A stretch of 64,000 nucleotides of DNA from Pseudomonas fildesensis (GCF_001050345.1 NZ_LFMW01000009.1:1-64000), one strand, 5' to 3'; positions 8,014-16,223 are shown, counted from the stretch's first letter. Made by a program: numbers and translations. Notes: generated by a model from the letters alone, not told the origin.

Positions 8014-9171
8014 ATGAGCAGCATATTTCAGCGCCCTGATCTGGCTGAATCGATGGCAAACCAGCTTCTCAATCCGGGCGTGCTCGATGAAGGCCTGCGC
8101 TCAGGTCTGTTTTTGTCTGGACTTCGCCGCACAGGCAAAACGACATTTCTTCGAAACGACCTCATCCCAGCCCTGGAAGCCGCAGGCGCGCTGGTGATTT
8201 ACGTCGACCTCTGGAGTGACACGCTGGCCAACCCTGCGACGCTTGTGTACAACGCCATCTGTAAAACCCTGAAAGAACTCCAAATGCCGGGCTCCGCTGT
8301 CCTGGAGATGCTCAAGCGCGTCAGTAACGTTGATGTAGGCGCAGCGGGATTCACATTCGGCTTCAAACTCGACAGCATCGGCAACGCCGGCGGCCCGACA
8401 CTGGCGCAAGCACTCACAGAAGTCGTCGACCAAGCAAAGACTGACCTCGTGCTGATAATCGACGAAGTGCAACACGCCATTTCATCCGACGATGGAAATC
8501 AGCTGCTCCTGGCACTCAAAGCCGCTCGCGATGCGATCAACCCACGTCCGAACACTCCAGGCTACTTCCTATTCATCGGCACCGGCTCTCACAGAGCGCA
8601 AGTGAGCGAGCTGACAGCCAAGCGCAACCAAGCGTTCTCCGGCGCCACATCGACTGCCTACCCGCTGCTGAAGGGTGATTACGTTGAGTTCCTGCTCAAC
8701 CGACTGGCGATGACCGTGAAGAAGGAGAAGCTCCCGTCTCTCGAAGCCGCTGTTGAAGCGTTCAACACTTTGGGTAATCGACCTGAAGAAATGCTCAAGG
8801 CCCTGCGTCAGCTCTTGCAGCAGGAGGGTGACCCCGATCTTTTCCTACCCGTGATAGCCAGCACCTTACGCTCGGCAGCGGCGAGTATTGAGCTGGAGAA
8901 AGTCGAACAGCTGGGCAGCCTGGCTCAGGCGATTTTCAACAAAATCGCAGCTTCGGAAGGCGATGCCCGGGGGATTTTCTCTACCGATGCTGCGGCCGAA
9001 TATTCGAAGACGGTCGGTCGCGAGGTGCGAGTTGAAGAGATTCAACCGGTGGTGATTGCGCTGGTGGCGGAGAACATCGTCATGCGGCGCGGGCATGGGA
9101 TTTATGCGATTACGGATCAGTTTGTTCAGGAGATTTGGTTGGAGGAGCGGGCGTTGATTGAGGGGCGCTAG
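8014..9171 (+). CDS. Orphan AAA-family ATPase in the tRNA-Thr island
   Basis: This 385-residue P-loop ATPase resembles archaeal-type AAA ATPases. Walker A is GLRRTGKTT at residues 36-44. Walker B is LVLIIDE at about 145-151, followed by VQHA. A sensor-like FLFIGTGSHR lies near residue 190. The C-terminal third looks like a winged-helix region (ending IVMRRGHGIYAITDQFVQEIW). The ATG at 8014 follows an AAGGGG ribosome site. No signal peptide or membrane segment is seen, so it should be cytoplasmic. No effector, nuclease or partner gene is adjacent on the same strand except recombinase remnants. Its function is unknown; a role in mobile-element or phage conflict would be conjecture. Confidence 0.8.
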   Translation: MSSIFQRPDLAESMANQLLNPGVLDEGLRSGLFLSGLRRTGKTTFLRNDLIPALEAAGALVIYVDLWSDTLANPATLVYNAICKTLKELQMPGSAVLEMLKRVSNVDVGAAGFTFGFKLDSIGNAGGPTLAQALTEVVDQAKTDLVLIIDEVQHAISSDDGNQLLLALKAARDAINPRPNTPGYFLFIGTGSHRAQVSELTAKRNQAFSGATSTAYPLLKGDYVEFLLNRLAMTVKKEKLPSLEAAVEAFNTLGNRPEEMLKALRQLLQQEGDPDLFLPVIASTLRSAAASIELEKVEQLGSLAQAIFNKIAASEGDARGIFSTDAAAEYSKTVGREVRVEEIQPVVIALVAENIVMRRGHGIYAITDQFVQEIWLEERALIEGR

Positions 9172-9243
9172 GGAACAAGTCCTGACGCGCATGGGCCGCT
9201 CAACACCTGGAGAATCATGGTCTGACCCTGATTTCCCTCCTGA

Positions 9244-9360
9244 TTTCCCTCCTATCAGCTCGACCAACGCCTCGATCAGGTGGCCCGGGAGCAAATAGGC
9301 TATGAACTGGGGCACGGTGGTGTCGACGTAGTATCGGCATATATCGGTGGTCGAACATGA
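9244..9360 (+). pseudogene. C-terminal remnant of a tyrosine recombinase (integrase)
   Basis: A short frame ending at TGA 9358-9360 encodes the typical tail of a tyrosine recombinase: REQIGYELGHGG followed by VDVVSAYIGGR, in which LGHG precedes the catalytic Tyr. The frame is closed by a stop upstream of 9244, just where a 12-bp direct duplication (unit CCTGATTTCCCT, 9227-9253) occurs, so the rest of the gene is lost. It is the only trace of an integration enzyme in the island. Confidence 0.65.
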
Positions 9361-9632
9361 GCAAGCCATTTGATATGGAACTGTTCCTGGGAGGCGTCCT
9401 GACCGGGTCGCATACCACGCGCCAACGCCATCTAAGCCAAGCAAAGACCATTCAAACGGAGATCTCTAATCACTGGCACAAAAATAATCCATGGACTTGG
9501 CAGCGTAAGCATCTTGTGTGGCTCCTAAGCTGTCACGTAAACCAGCGGGCTGAATCCACGCGCTATTACTATTTACTGACCCTGCGTCTAATCACCTTTC
9601 GCTTAGGAAAATCATGGCGGCTCACGCTCTAG
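9357..9632 (+). CDS. Small protein overlapping the recombinase tail (unknown function)
   Basis: This 91-residue frame begins at an ATG that overlaps the recombinase stop codon (ATGA at 9357-9360), the arrangement of translationally coupled partners. The protein is basic and rich in W, H and R (HWHKNNPWTWQRKHLVWLL), with a C-terminal STRYYYLLTLRL segment. It has no signal peptide or clear membrane helix. I do not recognise a named family with certainty. The intact frame and coupling suggest an accessory gene of the recombinase, such as a DNA-binding partner. That is inference; it may no longer be expressed because the upstream gene is truncated. Confidence 0.5.
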   Translation: MSKPFDMELFLGGVLTGSHTTRQRHLSQAKTIQTEISNHWHKNNPWTWQRKHLVWLLSCHVNQRAESTRYYYLLTLRLITFRLGKSWRLTL

Positions 9633-9852
9633 GCCCAGGTCGGCCGACCTAAAAAGCCTTCAGGCTATTTGCCCATACAAACGCCTGAAATTGATGTCCT
9701 GGACCAGCATCTTCGACTAACGCGAACGTACTGATTGTGAGGAAGATTCTTTAAAAATTGAAATCCATAGGTTATCGGTTTCAGTATTACGTAGTAGCGC
9801 GACTAAAATCCCGTACACCTCAATTCGCCCGACACTGTCTTAAATAAATTCG
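9633..9852. other. Gene-free island segment with a 14-bp perfect palindrome
   Basis: AGGTCGGCCGACCT at 9637-9650 is a perfect palindrome a few bases after the small ORF, followed by an A run. The rest of the segment to the chemoreceptor stop is A+T-rich and shows no gene. Confidence 0.5.
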
Positions 9853-11505
9853 TCAAACCTTAAAGTTACCTATTTGCCGCTGCAGCACGGTTCCTAGTTC
9901 TGCCAAGTTGTTACTTGAACTGGCAGTTCTCTCGCATGACAAAGCTGAATCATCCGCAATATTACGAACTGAAGTAACACTCCGGTTAATTTCTTCTGCT
10001 ACACAGCTTTGTTCCTCACCGGCGGTTGCGATTTGCCTTACCATCTGCTGGATGTTGTCAATCATCTCCACGATGGTTTCAACCGAATTCCCCGTGTTTG
10101 AAACCTGTATTACAGTTTCATCAGTCAAACCGCGACAGACTTCCATCATCCCAGCAGCTTCTTCGGCTATTTTTTGCAGATTGGCGGTCAGAGATCCAAT
10201 TTCCAGGGTTGCGCCCTGAGTCCGTTTGGCAAGAGTTCTTACCTCATCGGCTACCACCGCAAATCCTCGACCAGCATCGCCCGCCCTAGCAGCTTCGATA
10301 GCAGCATTTAACGCTAACAGGTTGGTTTGATCTGCGACTGACGTTATTACTTGCAATACCCCGCCTATATTCAAGCTCTCTATTTTGAGTTGTGCCATGG
10401 CTGCGGCAGATTTTGACACCTCAGATGCCAGACGTTTTATTTGGGCTATTGCGTCTTTTGCCATGGTGCCGCCGGTCTGCGCTTGAAGGTTAGCGCTGAG
10501 TGCCGCATGGGCTGCCTCTTCGGAGTTGCGCGCAACTTCAAGGGTGGTTGCTACCATTTCGTGAATCGCGGTCGCGACCTGGTCGATTTCAATTCTCTGA
10601 TTTTCCACGCCGATACGGGTCTGCTCTGTCGCTGCGGAAAGGTCAACAGCAGCAGTAGAAATGACGGCCGATGACGTATTAACCTGACTAATAAGCAGGC
10701 TCAGGCGTGACTGCATTTCACCTAAGGAGGACAGCACACTACCGCGCACTGACATTTCTGCTTCGAGAATCGGGCGCAAGTCACCGCTGGCAACGCGCTG
10801 AGCGATTGTAGACAAGATGGTGGGCTCTGCACCAAGGGCGCGTGATAGGCCGCGGACTATTAGAATGGTCAGCACCACCCCTATGGCAATTGCTACTGCG
10901 CAGAAAAGCATCAAGAAAATACGATTATTTTGATATTCAACCTGCGAGTCGCTAACGCTAGCTAGTGCATTTTTTGAGTTAAAGCTCTTGTAGTTATTGA
11001 CGCTGGCCACCAGCTTTTTTAAGAGTGGCAAGCATTCGTTATTCATCATATTGATGGCTGCGCTATTATCACCACTCATGGCTAGCCGCGTAATCTCCAA
11101 GGCGACAGGGCCATAGACTTTCTCGATAGCCTCAATCTCCGCAACCAAGTTACGGGCACTGTTACTATTAGCCGATGGCGGTAATGCATTTACGCCAGCT
11201 ACTATTTCTGACAAAAGGCTTTTAACGTGCTGATGCTCGGTGTTTATAGTGTCGGCCTCAGCCTGTCGGTCAGTTGCAGAGGTGACCAGCACAAGATTGC
11301 GTGCTGAAATAGCACGTTGCTCCGCAGCGAGCAGCAAATCATTCATCAAACCCATGCGCTTATTCAAGCCATCGACATAGTTTGAGAAGCGCAGATTCGA
11401 ATCATTTAAGCTAACGACTGATAACGTAGAAACAAGAAAAATAATCAATACCATCACACCGAAACCCAATACTAACTTTGCCCTTACCGTCAAGGAAGCT
11501 AACAT
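9853..11505 (-). CDS. Methyl-accepting chemotaxis protein with a 4HB-type sensor
   Basis: This 550-residue inner-membrane chemoreceptor has a first membrane helix at about residues 10-32 ([16 protein letters not shown]). A periplasmic four-helix-bundle sensor region spans about 33-190, and the second helix about 195-217 ([19 protein letters not shown]). A HAMP region and a long cytoplasmic coiled coil follow. The signalling tip is intact ([20 protein letters not shown]), so it should couple to CheA/CheW. It ends GNFKV without a CheR-binding pentapeptide. Its base composition is visibly more A+T-rich than the core genes, in keeping with its place inside the tRNA-Thr island. The ligand cannot be inferred. 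GAGGGG precedes the start. Confidence 0.92.
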   Translation of the reverse strand: MLASLTVRAKLVLGFGVMVLIIFLVSTLSVVSLNDSNLRFSNYVDGLNKRMGLMNDLLLAAEQRAISARNLVLVTSATDRQAEADTINTEHQHVKSLLSEIVAGVNALPPSANSNSARNLVAEIEAIEKVYGPVALEITRLAMSGDNSAAINMMNNECLPLLKKLVASVNNYKSFNSKNALASVSDSQVEYQNNRIFLMLFCAVAIAIGVVLTILIVRGLSRALGAEPTILSTIAQRVASGDLRPILEAEMSVRGSVLSSLGEMQSRLSLLISQVNTSSAVISTAAVDLSAATEQTRIGVENQRIEIDQVATAIHEMVATTLEVARNSEEAAHAALSANLQAQTGGTMAKDAIAQIKRLASEVSKSAAAMAQLKIESLNIGGVLQVITSVADQTNLLALNAAIEAARAGDAGRGFAVVADEVRTLAKRTQGATLEIGSLTANLQKIAEEAAGMMEVCRGLTDETVIQVSNTGNSVETIVEMIDNIQQMVRQIATAGEEQSCVAEEINRSVTSVRNIADDSALSCERTASSSNNLAELGTVLQRQIGNFKV

Positions 11506-11810
11506 ACAGATACCCCTCTGATCTTTCAGTACTTCGTGACAAAGCCAAGAATATGGCGCATTGGCACTATGCGGCGTGCGTCGTCAATACTTCAAGTACT
11601 AAATTCAGTTTTGATAATAAATCCACAATCCAAAATATAAACAACTCAATCGAATTGTTTGCGTGGCCTACTTTAATCTATTCGAGTGCCCCCTATTCCT
11701 GGCTGCACATTTACTATAGAAATACGACTGTGAATACGAAGCGCTCTACATTTATTTTAATAATATTTAATTGGTTCCCATAACGGCGTTTTCGTTAAAT
11801 CGCTCCTCGC
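11506..11810. other. A+T-rich gene-free stretch upstream of the chemoreceptor
   Basis: About 300 bp of strikingly A+T-rich sequence lies between the divergent ends of the chemoreceptor and the toxin remnant. An open frame crosses it but overlaps the chemoreceptor start and has no coding character. It should contain the chemoreceptor promoter; no convincing boxes stand out. Confidence 0.5.
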
Positions 11811-11838
11811 AAAAAAGCCCGCTTTGGCGAGCTTTTTT
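11811..11838. terminator. Bidirectional hairpin with A/T flanks
   Basis: AAAAAAGC at 11811-11818 pairs with GCTTTTTT at 11831-11838 around a G+C-rich core. It lies immediately before the toxin remnant and would stop transcription entering it from the left. Confidence 0.65.
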
Positions 11839-11839
11839 A

Positions 11840-12028
11840 CGCCTGCTGGAAACCAGATCTGGGGGTGAGGCATTACCCCCGGAATACTTGGATCATGAGC
11901 TGAAAGGTGAGTGGATTGGTTTCAGGGAATGTCATATCGGGGGAGACTTTTTTCTGATTTACGACGTAGCCCGCGCGGGCTTGGTAACCTTCGTCGACCT
12001 CGGCAGCCATGCTGAATTGTTCAAATGA
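11840..12028 (+). pseudogene. C-terminal remnant of a YafQ/RelE-type mRNA-interferase toxin
   Basis: The last roughly 60 codons match the YafQ-type toxin core: LPPEYLDHELKGEW, RECHIGGDFFLIYDV and the final GSHAELF with its conserved His. Complete YafQ toxins are about 90 residues and begin with a basic RxxKR region. Here that part is missing. The frame reads backward through a terminator hairpin into unrelated DNA with an implausible start at 11771. No DinJ/RelB-like antitoxin lies upstream or downstream. It is therefore a fragment, probably inactive. Confidence 0.7.
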
Positions 12029-12037
12029 ACCCATAAG

Positions 12038-12075
12038 ACGAAGCCCTCGAAGAAATGTGAGGGCTTTGTTGTTTC
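12038..12075 (+). repeat. Right 38-bp direct repeat, island border candidate
   Basis: This is the second copy of the tRNA-Thr terminator segment (see 7793-7830), with one mismatch. It begins 9 bp after the toxin remnant's stop and still forms a terminator hairpin with a T-rich tail. Confidence 0.6.
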
Positions 12076-12150
12076 TGGGATTTGGAACTGGGACGGTATG
12101 AAATAGACGGGTGACGGCCCCATAGATACTCCCTTTCGCCAGCATCCTGG

Positions 12151-12198
12151 CCTTTATACGAAATTATGGGTGCCCAATAATTATGGCGTACCCATGCA
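12151..12198 (+). promoter_or_regulatory. Operator-like element without a gene (copy 2)
   Basis: This segment aligns to 7953-8000. It contains two imperfect ATGGGTACCCAT-like dyads in tandem (TTATGGGTGCCCAATAA and TTATGGCGTACCCAT), the look of a toxin-antitoxin autoregulatory operator. No antitoxin gene follows. From here to the DUF3077 start at 12421 I see no gene. Confidence 0.4.
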
Positions 12199-12420
12199 AA
12201 AGATAACCGCGTTAACGGCTGGCTCCCAGGTCAGGACGGGCTGAAAAACGACCAATCTATTTTCCCGATTGCTCCCCACTCCCCACCACGCTAACCTCCC
12301 CCTGCCGCTGCCAATTTTGCGGCCGGGCCTGAGAACCCCACTTGATGCAGGCGCCACAGCGCCGCCCATTCGCCTGAATACCGAATGTGGTAGCTCTCTT
12401 TTTATCTGGGAGTTTTACCA

Positions 12421-12705
12421 ATGACCGCTACAAATCCCTCTGCATTAACCACCCTCGGCGTCACCCCCTTCTCCTTTCACTCCGACCAACCTCTGTTCCG
12501 CGTCAACAGCGGTGTTTCCCTGCATGAAGCCTTACACCACGTTTCCGACCTCCTCCACGTTGCCAAGCTGCTCGCAGAAGACGCGGCGATGACCAAGGAG
12601 ACGGATCGTTATGCCTGGGCTTCGCATTATTTGCAGGAGATGAGCAAGGCGGTGATTGATGATGTGGTGAAGGTGTTGGCGTCGCCCTGCAACACCGAGC
12701 AATAA
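12421..12705 (+). CDS. DUF3077-family small protein
   Basis: This 94-residue acidic, helical cytoplasmic protein belongs to the DUF3077 group that is widespread and multicopy in Pseudomonas. It shows the typical order: a PFRVN-like motif (LFRVNSGVSLHEALHHVSDLL) followed by a C-terminal helix with W and Y residues (YAWASHYLQEMSKAVIDDV). GGGAG precedes the ATG. It is a single-gene unit closed by a strong terminator. The function is not established; small size and family behaviour suggest a regulatory or stress role, but nothing in the sequence shows it. Confidence 0.75.
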   Translation: MTATNPSALTTLGVTPFSFHSDQPLFRVNSGVSLHEALHHVSDLLHVAKLLAEDAAMTKETDRYAWASHYLQEMSKAVIDDVVKVLASPCNTEQ

Positions 12706-12730
12706 GCAGGGCGATCACCACCGCATAAAC

Positions 12731-12764
12731 CGCCTCGACCGGTTACAGGTCGAGGCGTTTTAGT
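12731..12764 (+). terminator. Rho-independent terminator of the DUF3077 gene
   Basis: A perfect 10-bp stem, CGCCTCGACC with GGTCGAGGCG, is followed by TTTTAGTTT. Confidence 0.88.
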
Positions 12765-12882
12765 TTGTGGCGGTGATAGACCTGCGCAGACGAGATATGG
12801 CACTTAGCCACTTTTCCAATTGACACCCCCATCCCACCACGTTAAAAACCCTGTCTTGCTGGTGCTTTCTATCGAGACACGG

Positions 12883-14226
12883 ATGTTGTCGACTCCCCCG
12901 CTGTTCAAATACCGCCGCTATTGGCTGGCGGCCCTCATCGTGCTGCTGGCGATCCTCGATCCTTTCGGCCTGGCCAGTTCCAGCGACAAGGCGTCGTCGC
13001 AGTGGCTCAACCGTATGTTCGCCAGCCACTACGCCAACACCGGGCAGCAGCAGGTGGCCGTGGTGTTGATTGATGATGCGTACCTGATGCGCAATGCCAC
13101 TTCGTGGCCGATGCCGTATGGCGAGCAGAGCAAGTTGTTCAAGCGCTTGCTGGCCTACAAACCCAAGGCTGTTTTTGTGGATTTGCTGTACAGCCACGAC
13201 CACTCGTTCGGCGACCCGGCGCGGGGCAGTCAGCTATTGGCGAATGTGTTTGAGCGCTACCAGCGCCAGGGCATCCCGTTGTGGCTGGCCAATACCGGCG
13301 TGGCGCGCGGTGAGGCGGGCCAGGCCAATACGCTGGCACCGTTTGTCGAGGTGAGCCGCCCGGCCCTGGTGGCGTGGGACGGGGTGGATGACAAGTACCC
13401 GCTGGCGGTGGAGACGTCGATAGGGCTGATGGAGACGCCGGCCCTGGCGCTGTATCGCGTGTTCTGCGAGACGCAGGCGTGCAAGCGACCGCCAGTGGAC
13501 GCTGAAGTCGCCGCTCAACGCCAACCAATCGCTGTGCAGTGGGGGCTGAAGCTGGCGCCCGAGCAGGCGCGTATCGCCGAGATACGCCACTGCGCACCGG
13601 CGCGGCATTTCTTGCTGGATGGGGTGGCGCAGTTGTTCCAGGCAGTGTTCTGGAAACTCGATGACTCGGAGCAGGCGCGCTGCCCTTACACGCTGACGTT
13701 GTCGGCCAGCGACCTGGAGGTCAGCGACCCGGACGATCAAGCCTTGGTCGCCGAGTTGCTGCGCGACCGTCTCGTGATGGTCGGGGCCAACATCACCTCG
13801 ACGGGTGATTGGGTTGAGTCGCCGGTGCACGGCCAGTTGCCGGGGGTTTTTCTGCACGCCATGGCCCTGGATAACCTGCTCAACGCGGGCATGGGCTATG
13901 ACCATGAACCGGCCGATTTTCCCGGCGTGCCGTTCAACTGGCTGGATCTGCTGGAGCTGGGCCTGCTGGCATTGATTGCCGTGCTCAAGGCGCTGCACGC
14001 GCGGCGGTTGGCGGGCCATCGCACCTGGAGCCGCTGGCGCCGCCAGGAAATTTGGTTTTTTACTTCGCCGTGCCCGTCATGGCTGTTGGTGATGGGGGTG
14101 CTCGCGGCGGTGAGTGTGTTGCTGAGCCTCAGCCACATCACGCCGGTGAACGTGCTGGGTATTGTTTTGTTGTCGTTGGTGCTGTTCAGCGAACGGATCG
14201 AAGCCTTCTTCGACCGCGATCGCTGA
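12883..14226 (+). CDS. CHASE2-domain membrane protein without an output domain
   Basis: I take the ATG at 12883, giving 447 residues; the frame is open from 12820, but those 21 residues add nothing conserved. One membrane helix near the N-terminus (WLAALIVLLAIL) is followed by a CHASE2 periplasmic sensor domain. Its hallmark VAVVLIDDAYL comes first, then a WPMPYGEQSKLFKRLL segment and KAVFVDLLYSHDHSF. Two or three C-terminal helices follow (WLDLLELGLLALIAVL, WLLVMGVLAAVSVLLSL, VLGIVLLSLVLF). No kinase, cyclase or GGDEF domain is present. It heads a cluster with a small secreted protein and an M48 protease, which suggests an envelope-sensing role with those partners. Confidence 0.8.
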   Translation: MLSTPPLFKYRRYWLAALIVLLAILDPFGLASSSDKASSQWLNRMFASHYANTGQQQVAVVLIDDAYLMRNATSWPMPYGEQSKLFKRLLAYKPKAVFVDLLYSHDHSFGDPARGSQLLANVFERYQRQGIPLWLANTGVARGEAGQANTLAPFVEVSRPALVAWDGVDDKYPLAVETSIGLMETPALALYRVFCETQACKRPPVDAEVAAQRQPIAVQWGLKLAPEQARIAEIRHCAPARHFLLDGVAQLFQAVFWKLDDSEQARCPYTLTLSASDLEVSDPDDQALVAELLRDRLVMVGANITSTGDWVESPVHGQLPGVFLHAMALDNLLNAGMGYDHEPADFPGVPFNWLDLLELGLLALIAVLKALHARRLAGHRTWSRWRRQEIWFFTSPCPSWLLVMGVLAAVSVLLSLSHITPVNVLGIVLLSLVLFSERIEAFFDRDR

Positions 14227-14263
14227 CTGCGCCACTTTGTCATTTGACTCAAGGAATCCAAGG

Positions 14264-14629
14264 ATGAACAGAAGTCTGATCGTAGTGCTCGTTGCCCTCT
14301 TCGCCCAGGACGCCTGGGCGGAAACCCACAGTATCAAGGCGTTCCTGGCCGACCCGGTGGCGGTGCTGGATGAGCAGGGAAAACAACAGCGTGAGCTGCC
14401 GAAAAAAGACGCGCCCACCCAGCCCCTGACGGTGTTGCAGTACAACAAGGCGCTGGATTTGGTGCAGGTGGAGCTGGCGGGTCAGAAGGTCTGGCTGGAC
14501 ACCATGGACCTGCGCATCGAGCCGCCGCTCAATGTGGTCGACCTGCCCTGCCAGGGCCTGACCAAGAGCCAGACCAAAGACAGCCGTAATAACTCCACCA
14601 TCGGTTTTGGTGCGGGCTGCAATCAATAA
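14264..14629 (+). CDS. Small secreted protein in the CHASE2/M48 cluster (SH3-like fold possible)
   Basis: This 121-residue protein has a clear Sec signal peptide (MNRSLIVVLVALFAQDAWA, cleavage before ET). The start at 14264 is chosen because the signal begins there and AAGGAATCCAAGG precedes it. The mature chain has beta-rich segments such as PLTVLQYNKALDLVQVELAG and KVWLDTMDLRI, the pattern of a bacterial SH3-like domain, then a Cys-containing tail (DLPCQGLTKSQ and GFGAGC) that could form a disulfide. It lies 37 bp after the CHASE2 gene and 13 bp before the protease start. A peptidoglycan or protease-docking role is inference. Confidence 0.75.
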   Translation: MNRSLIVVLVALFAQDAWAETHSIKAFLADPVAVLDEQGKQQRELPKKDAPTQPLTVLQYNKALDLVQVELAGQKVWLDTMDLRIEPPLNVVDLPCQGLTKSQTKDSRNNSTIGFGAGCNQ

Positions 14630-14642
14630 AAGGAGCGGTGCG

Positions 14643-16220
14643 GTGAAGGGATCTCTATTGGCAGCCAGCTTGCTGGCAAGCACGCTACTCAGCGGCCGCG
14701 CGACATTGAAGGGCGCCGACCAAGCGTTCCTGAACCTGGTGGGGCCCTCGACCCAATCCAGGGTCCAGGGCCACTACGTGGATAACACCGACGTGCGCCA
14801 GTACTACAAGCTCGACCCGCAACGCCAGAGCCAGCAGCGCTTGAGCTATGACGGGCGCGCCGTGCCCGCCGCCGAAGCGCGTCAGCAGAACCTGGTGGAT
14901 ATCCCGATGCTGCAGGTGTACCTGCAGGGCATCGTCACGCGCTTGTCCAAGGGCTGGCCGGGGGAGTTACCGCCCCTGCAGGTGAAGATCACCGACAGCT
15001 ACAGCTTTGGACCTTCGGCGGACCCTTACGGCAACGTATTCGTGCCCTTGGGCATGCTGGACAACGTCGGCAGCGAAGACGAAATCGCCGCGATGCTTGG
15101 CCACGAAATGAGCCATGTGCTGCTGCATCACCATGACCGCATGGCGGCCTTCCAGCAGCAGAAGGACATGTTCACCACGGTAGCCTCCACCGTCGCCTTG
15201 GCCACGATGGCGGCCGACACCGGTGTGGACCGCAGCTCCGGCACGATGAAGCTGTTCAGCAAAGACCCGGCCGGCACCCAGAAGACCATTGGCAACACCG
15301 TGCTGTACACCGCGCTGGCCAATACGTTTTCCGACCATGTGTGGAGCACCGCCTGGGGCCGCAGCCAGGAAGACCAGGCCGACCTGCTCGGCACCGACCT
15401 GATGATCCGCGCCGGTTATGCGCCCCGCGCCGCCACCCATAGCCTGGAGCGTCTCAACGACTTCCAGGGCAAGCAGAAACCGCTGCTCACCGGCTTCCTC
15501 ACCGCGCGCAAGAACGCCATGCAGGATTCGCTGCAGCAGTTCAATCTCAACCGCTTTACCCAGGAGCTCGACGTGCTGGTCAAGGACGGCCTGACCACCG
15601 GCATCTCCGCGACCACCCAGTATTTCAACCGCTCGCACATGTCGGCCATCGACCGCGATACCGAGTTGCGCCAATACCTGCAGCGCGAATATCGCCAGGA
15701 ACGCCGCGCACGCATTAATCCGCAGAGTTGGGAGAAGATCAAAAGTACGCCGCAGGTGGCTAAAGCCATGCAGGGCTACAAGAATGCCTACTTTGCCAAC
15801 GATGCCCTGGAGAAAAACAAGGTGGCCGACGCAGATGGGTTTATCCGCAAAGCGCTGGCTTCGCCGGTCAAGGATCAGCCAAGCATTCGGCGCACGGCGT
15901 ACACCGTGCGCCTGGCCCAGGGCAAAAACAGCGAGGCGCTGAAAGAGTTGCAGGCGATTAAGGACTGGTCGCTGGCAGGCCCCTCGACGTACGACCTGAT
16001 GATCAGCTATCACCTCAAGCGCGGCGACGGGCAATCGGCATTGGCGATGATCGACAAGGCCGAGCGCAACCTGGGCTCGGAAGAACTGTTCATCACCGAG
16101 AAGCTGTTGGCCAACCAGCAATTGCAGAACGCGCAGCAGGTGCAAACCGTGCTGCGCAAGTGCGAGCAATACCCGACGCGCAAAGAAAACTGCAAGAAGC
16201 TCGCGCCGGCCAAAGCCTGA
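14643..16220 (+). CDS. M48-family zinc metalloprotease with C-terminal TPR-like repeats
   Basis: I place the start at GTG 14643, eight bases after an AGGAG site, giving 525 residues with a hydrophobic export signal (LLAASLLASTLLSG). The catalytic zinc motif HEMSH lies at about residues 156-160 (GHEMSHVLLHHHD), and the third ligand Glu is in QEDQADLLGTDLM. The C-terminal 200 residues are helical and TPR-like. Overall this is the BepA/YfgC or LoiP type of periplasmic protease. It is the third gene of the CHASE2 cluster, probably co-transcribed, so the CHASE2 protein and small secreted protein may control or localise it. Confidence 0.87.
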   Translation: MKGSLLAASLLASTLLSGRATLKGADQAFLNLVGPSTQSRVQGHYVDNTDVRQYYKLDPQRQSQQRLSYDGRAVPAAEARQQNLVDIPMLQVYLQGIVTRLSKGWPGELPPLQVKITDSYSFGPSADPYGNVFVPLGMLDNVGSEDEIAAMLGHEMSHVLLHHHDRMAAFQQQKDMFTTVASTVALATMAADTGVDRSSGTMKLFSKDPAGTQKTIGNTVLYTALANTFSDHVWSTAWGRSQEDQADLLGTDLMIRAGYAPRAATHSLERLNDFQGKQKPLLTGFLTARKNAMQDSLQQFNLNRFTQELDVLVKDGLTTGISATTQYFNRSHMSAIDRDTELRQYLQREYRQERRARINPQSWEKIKSTPQVAKAMQGYKNAYFANDALEKNKVADADGFIRKALASPVKDQPSIRRTAYTVRLAQGKNSEALKELQAIKDWSLAGPSTYDLMISYHLKRGDGQSALAMIDKAERNLGSEELFITEKLLANQQLQNAQQVQTVLRKCEQYPTRKENCKKLAPAKA

Positions 16221-16223
16221 CGG

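Noticed and set aside
11478..11783. Plus-strand frame across the chemoreceptor start
   Set aside because: It overlaps the real chemoreceptor start on the other strand, is A+T-rich, and has no ribosome site or recognisable content.
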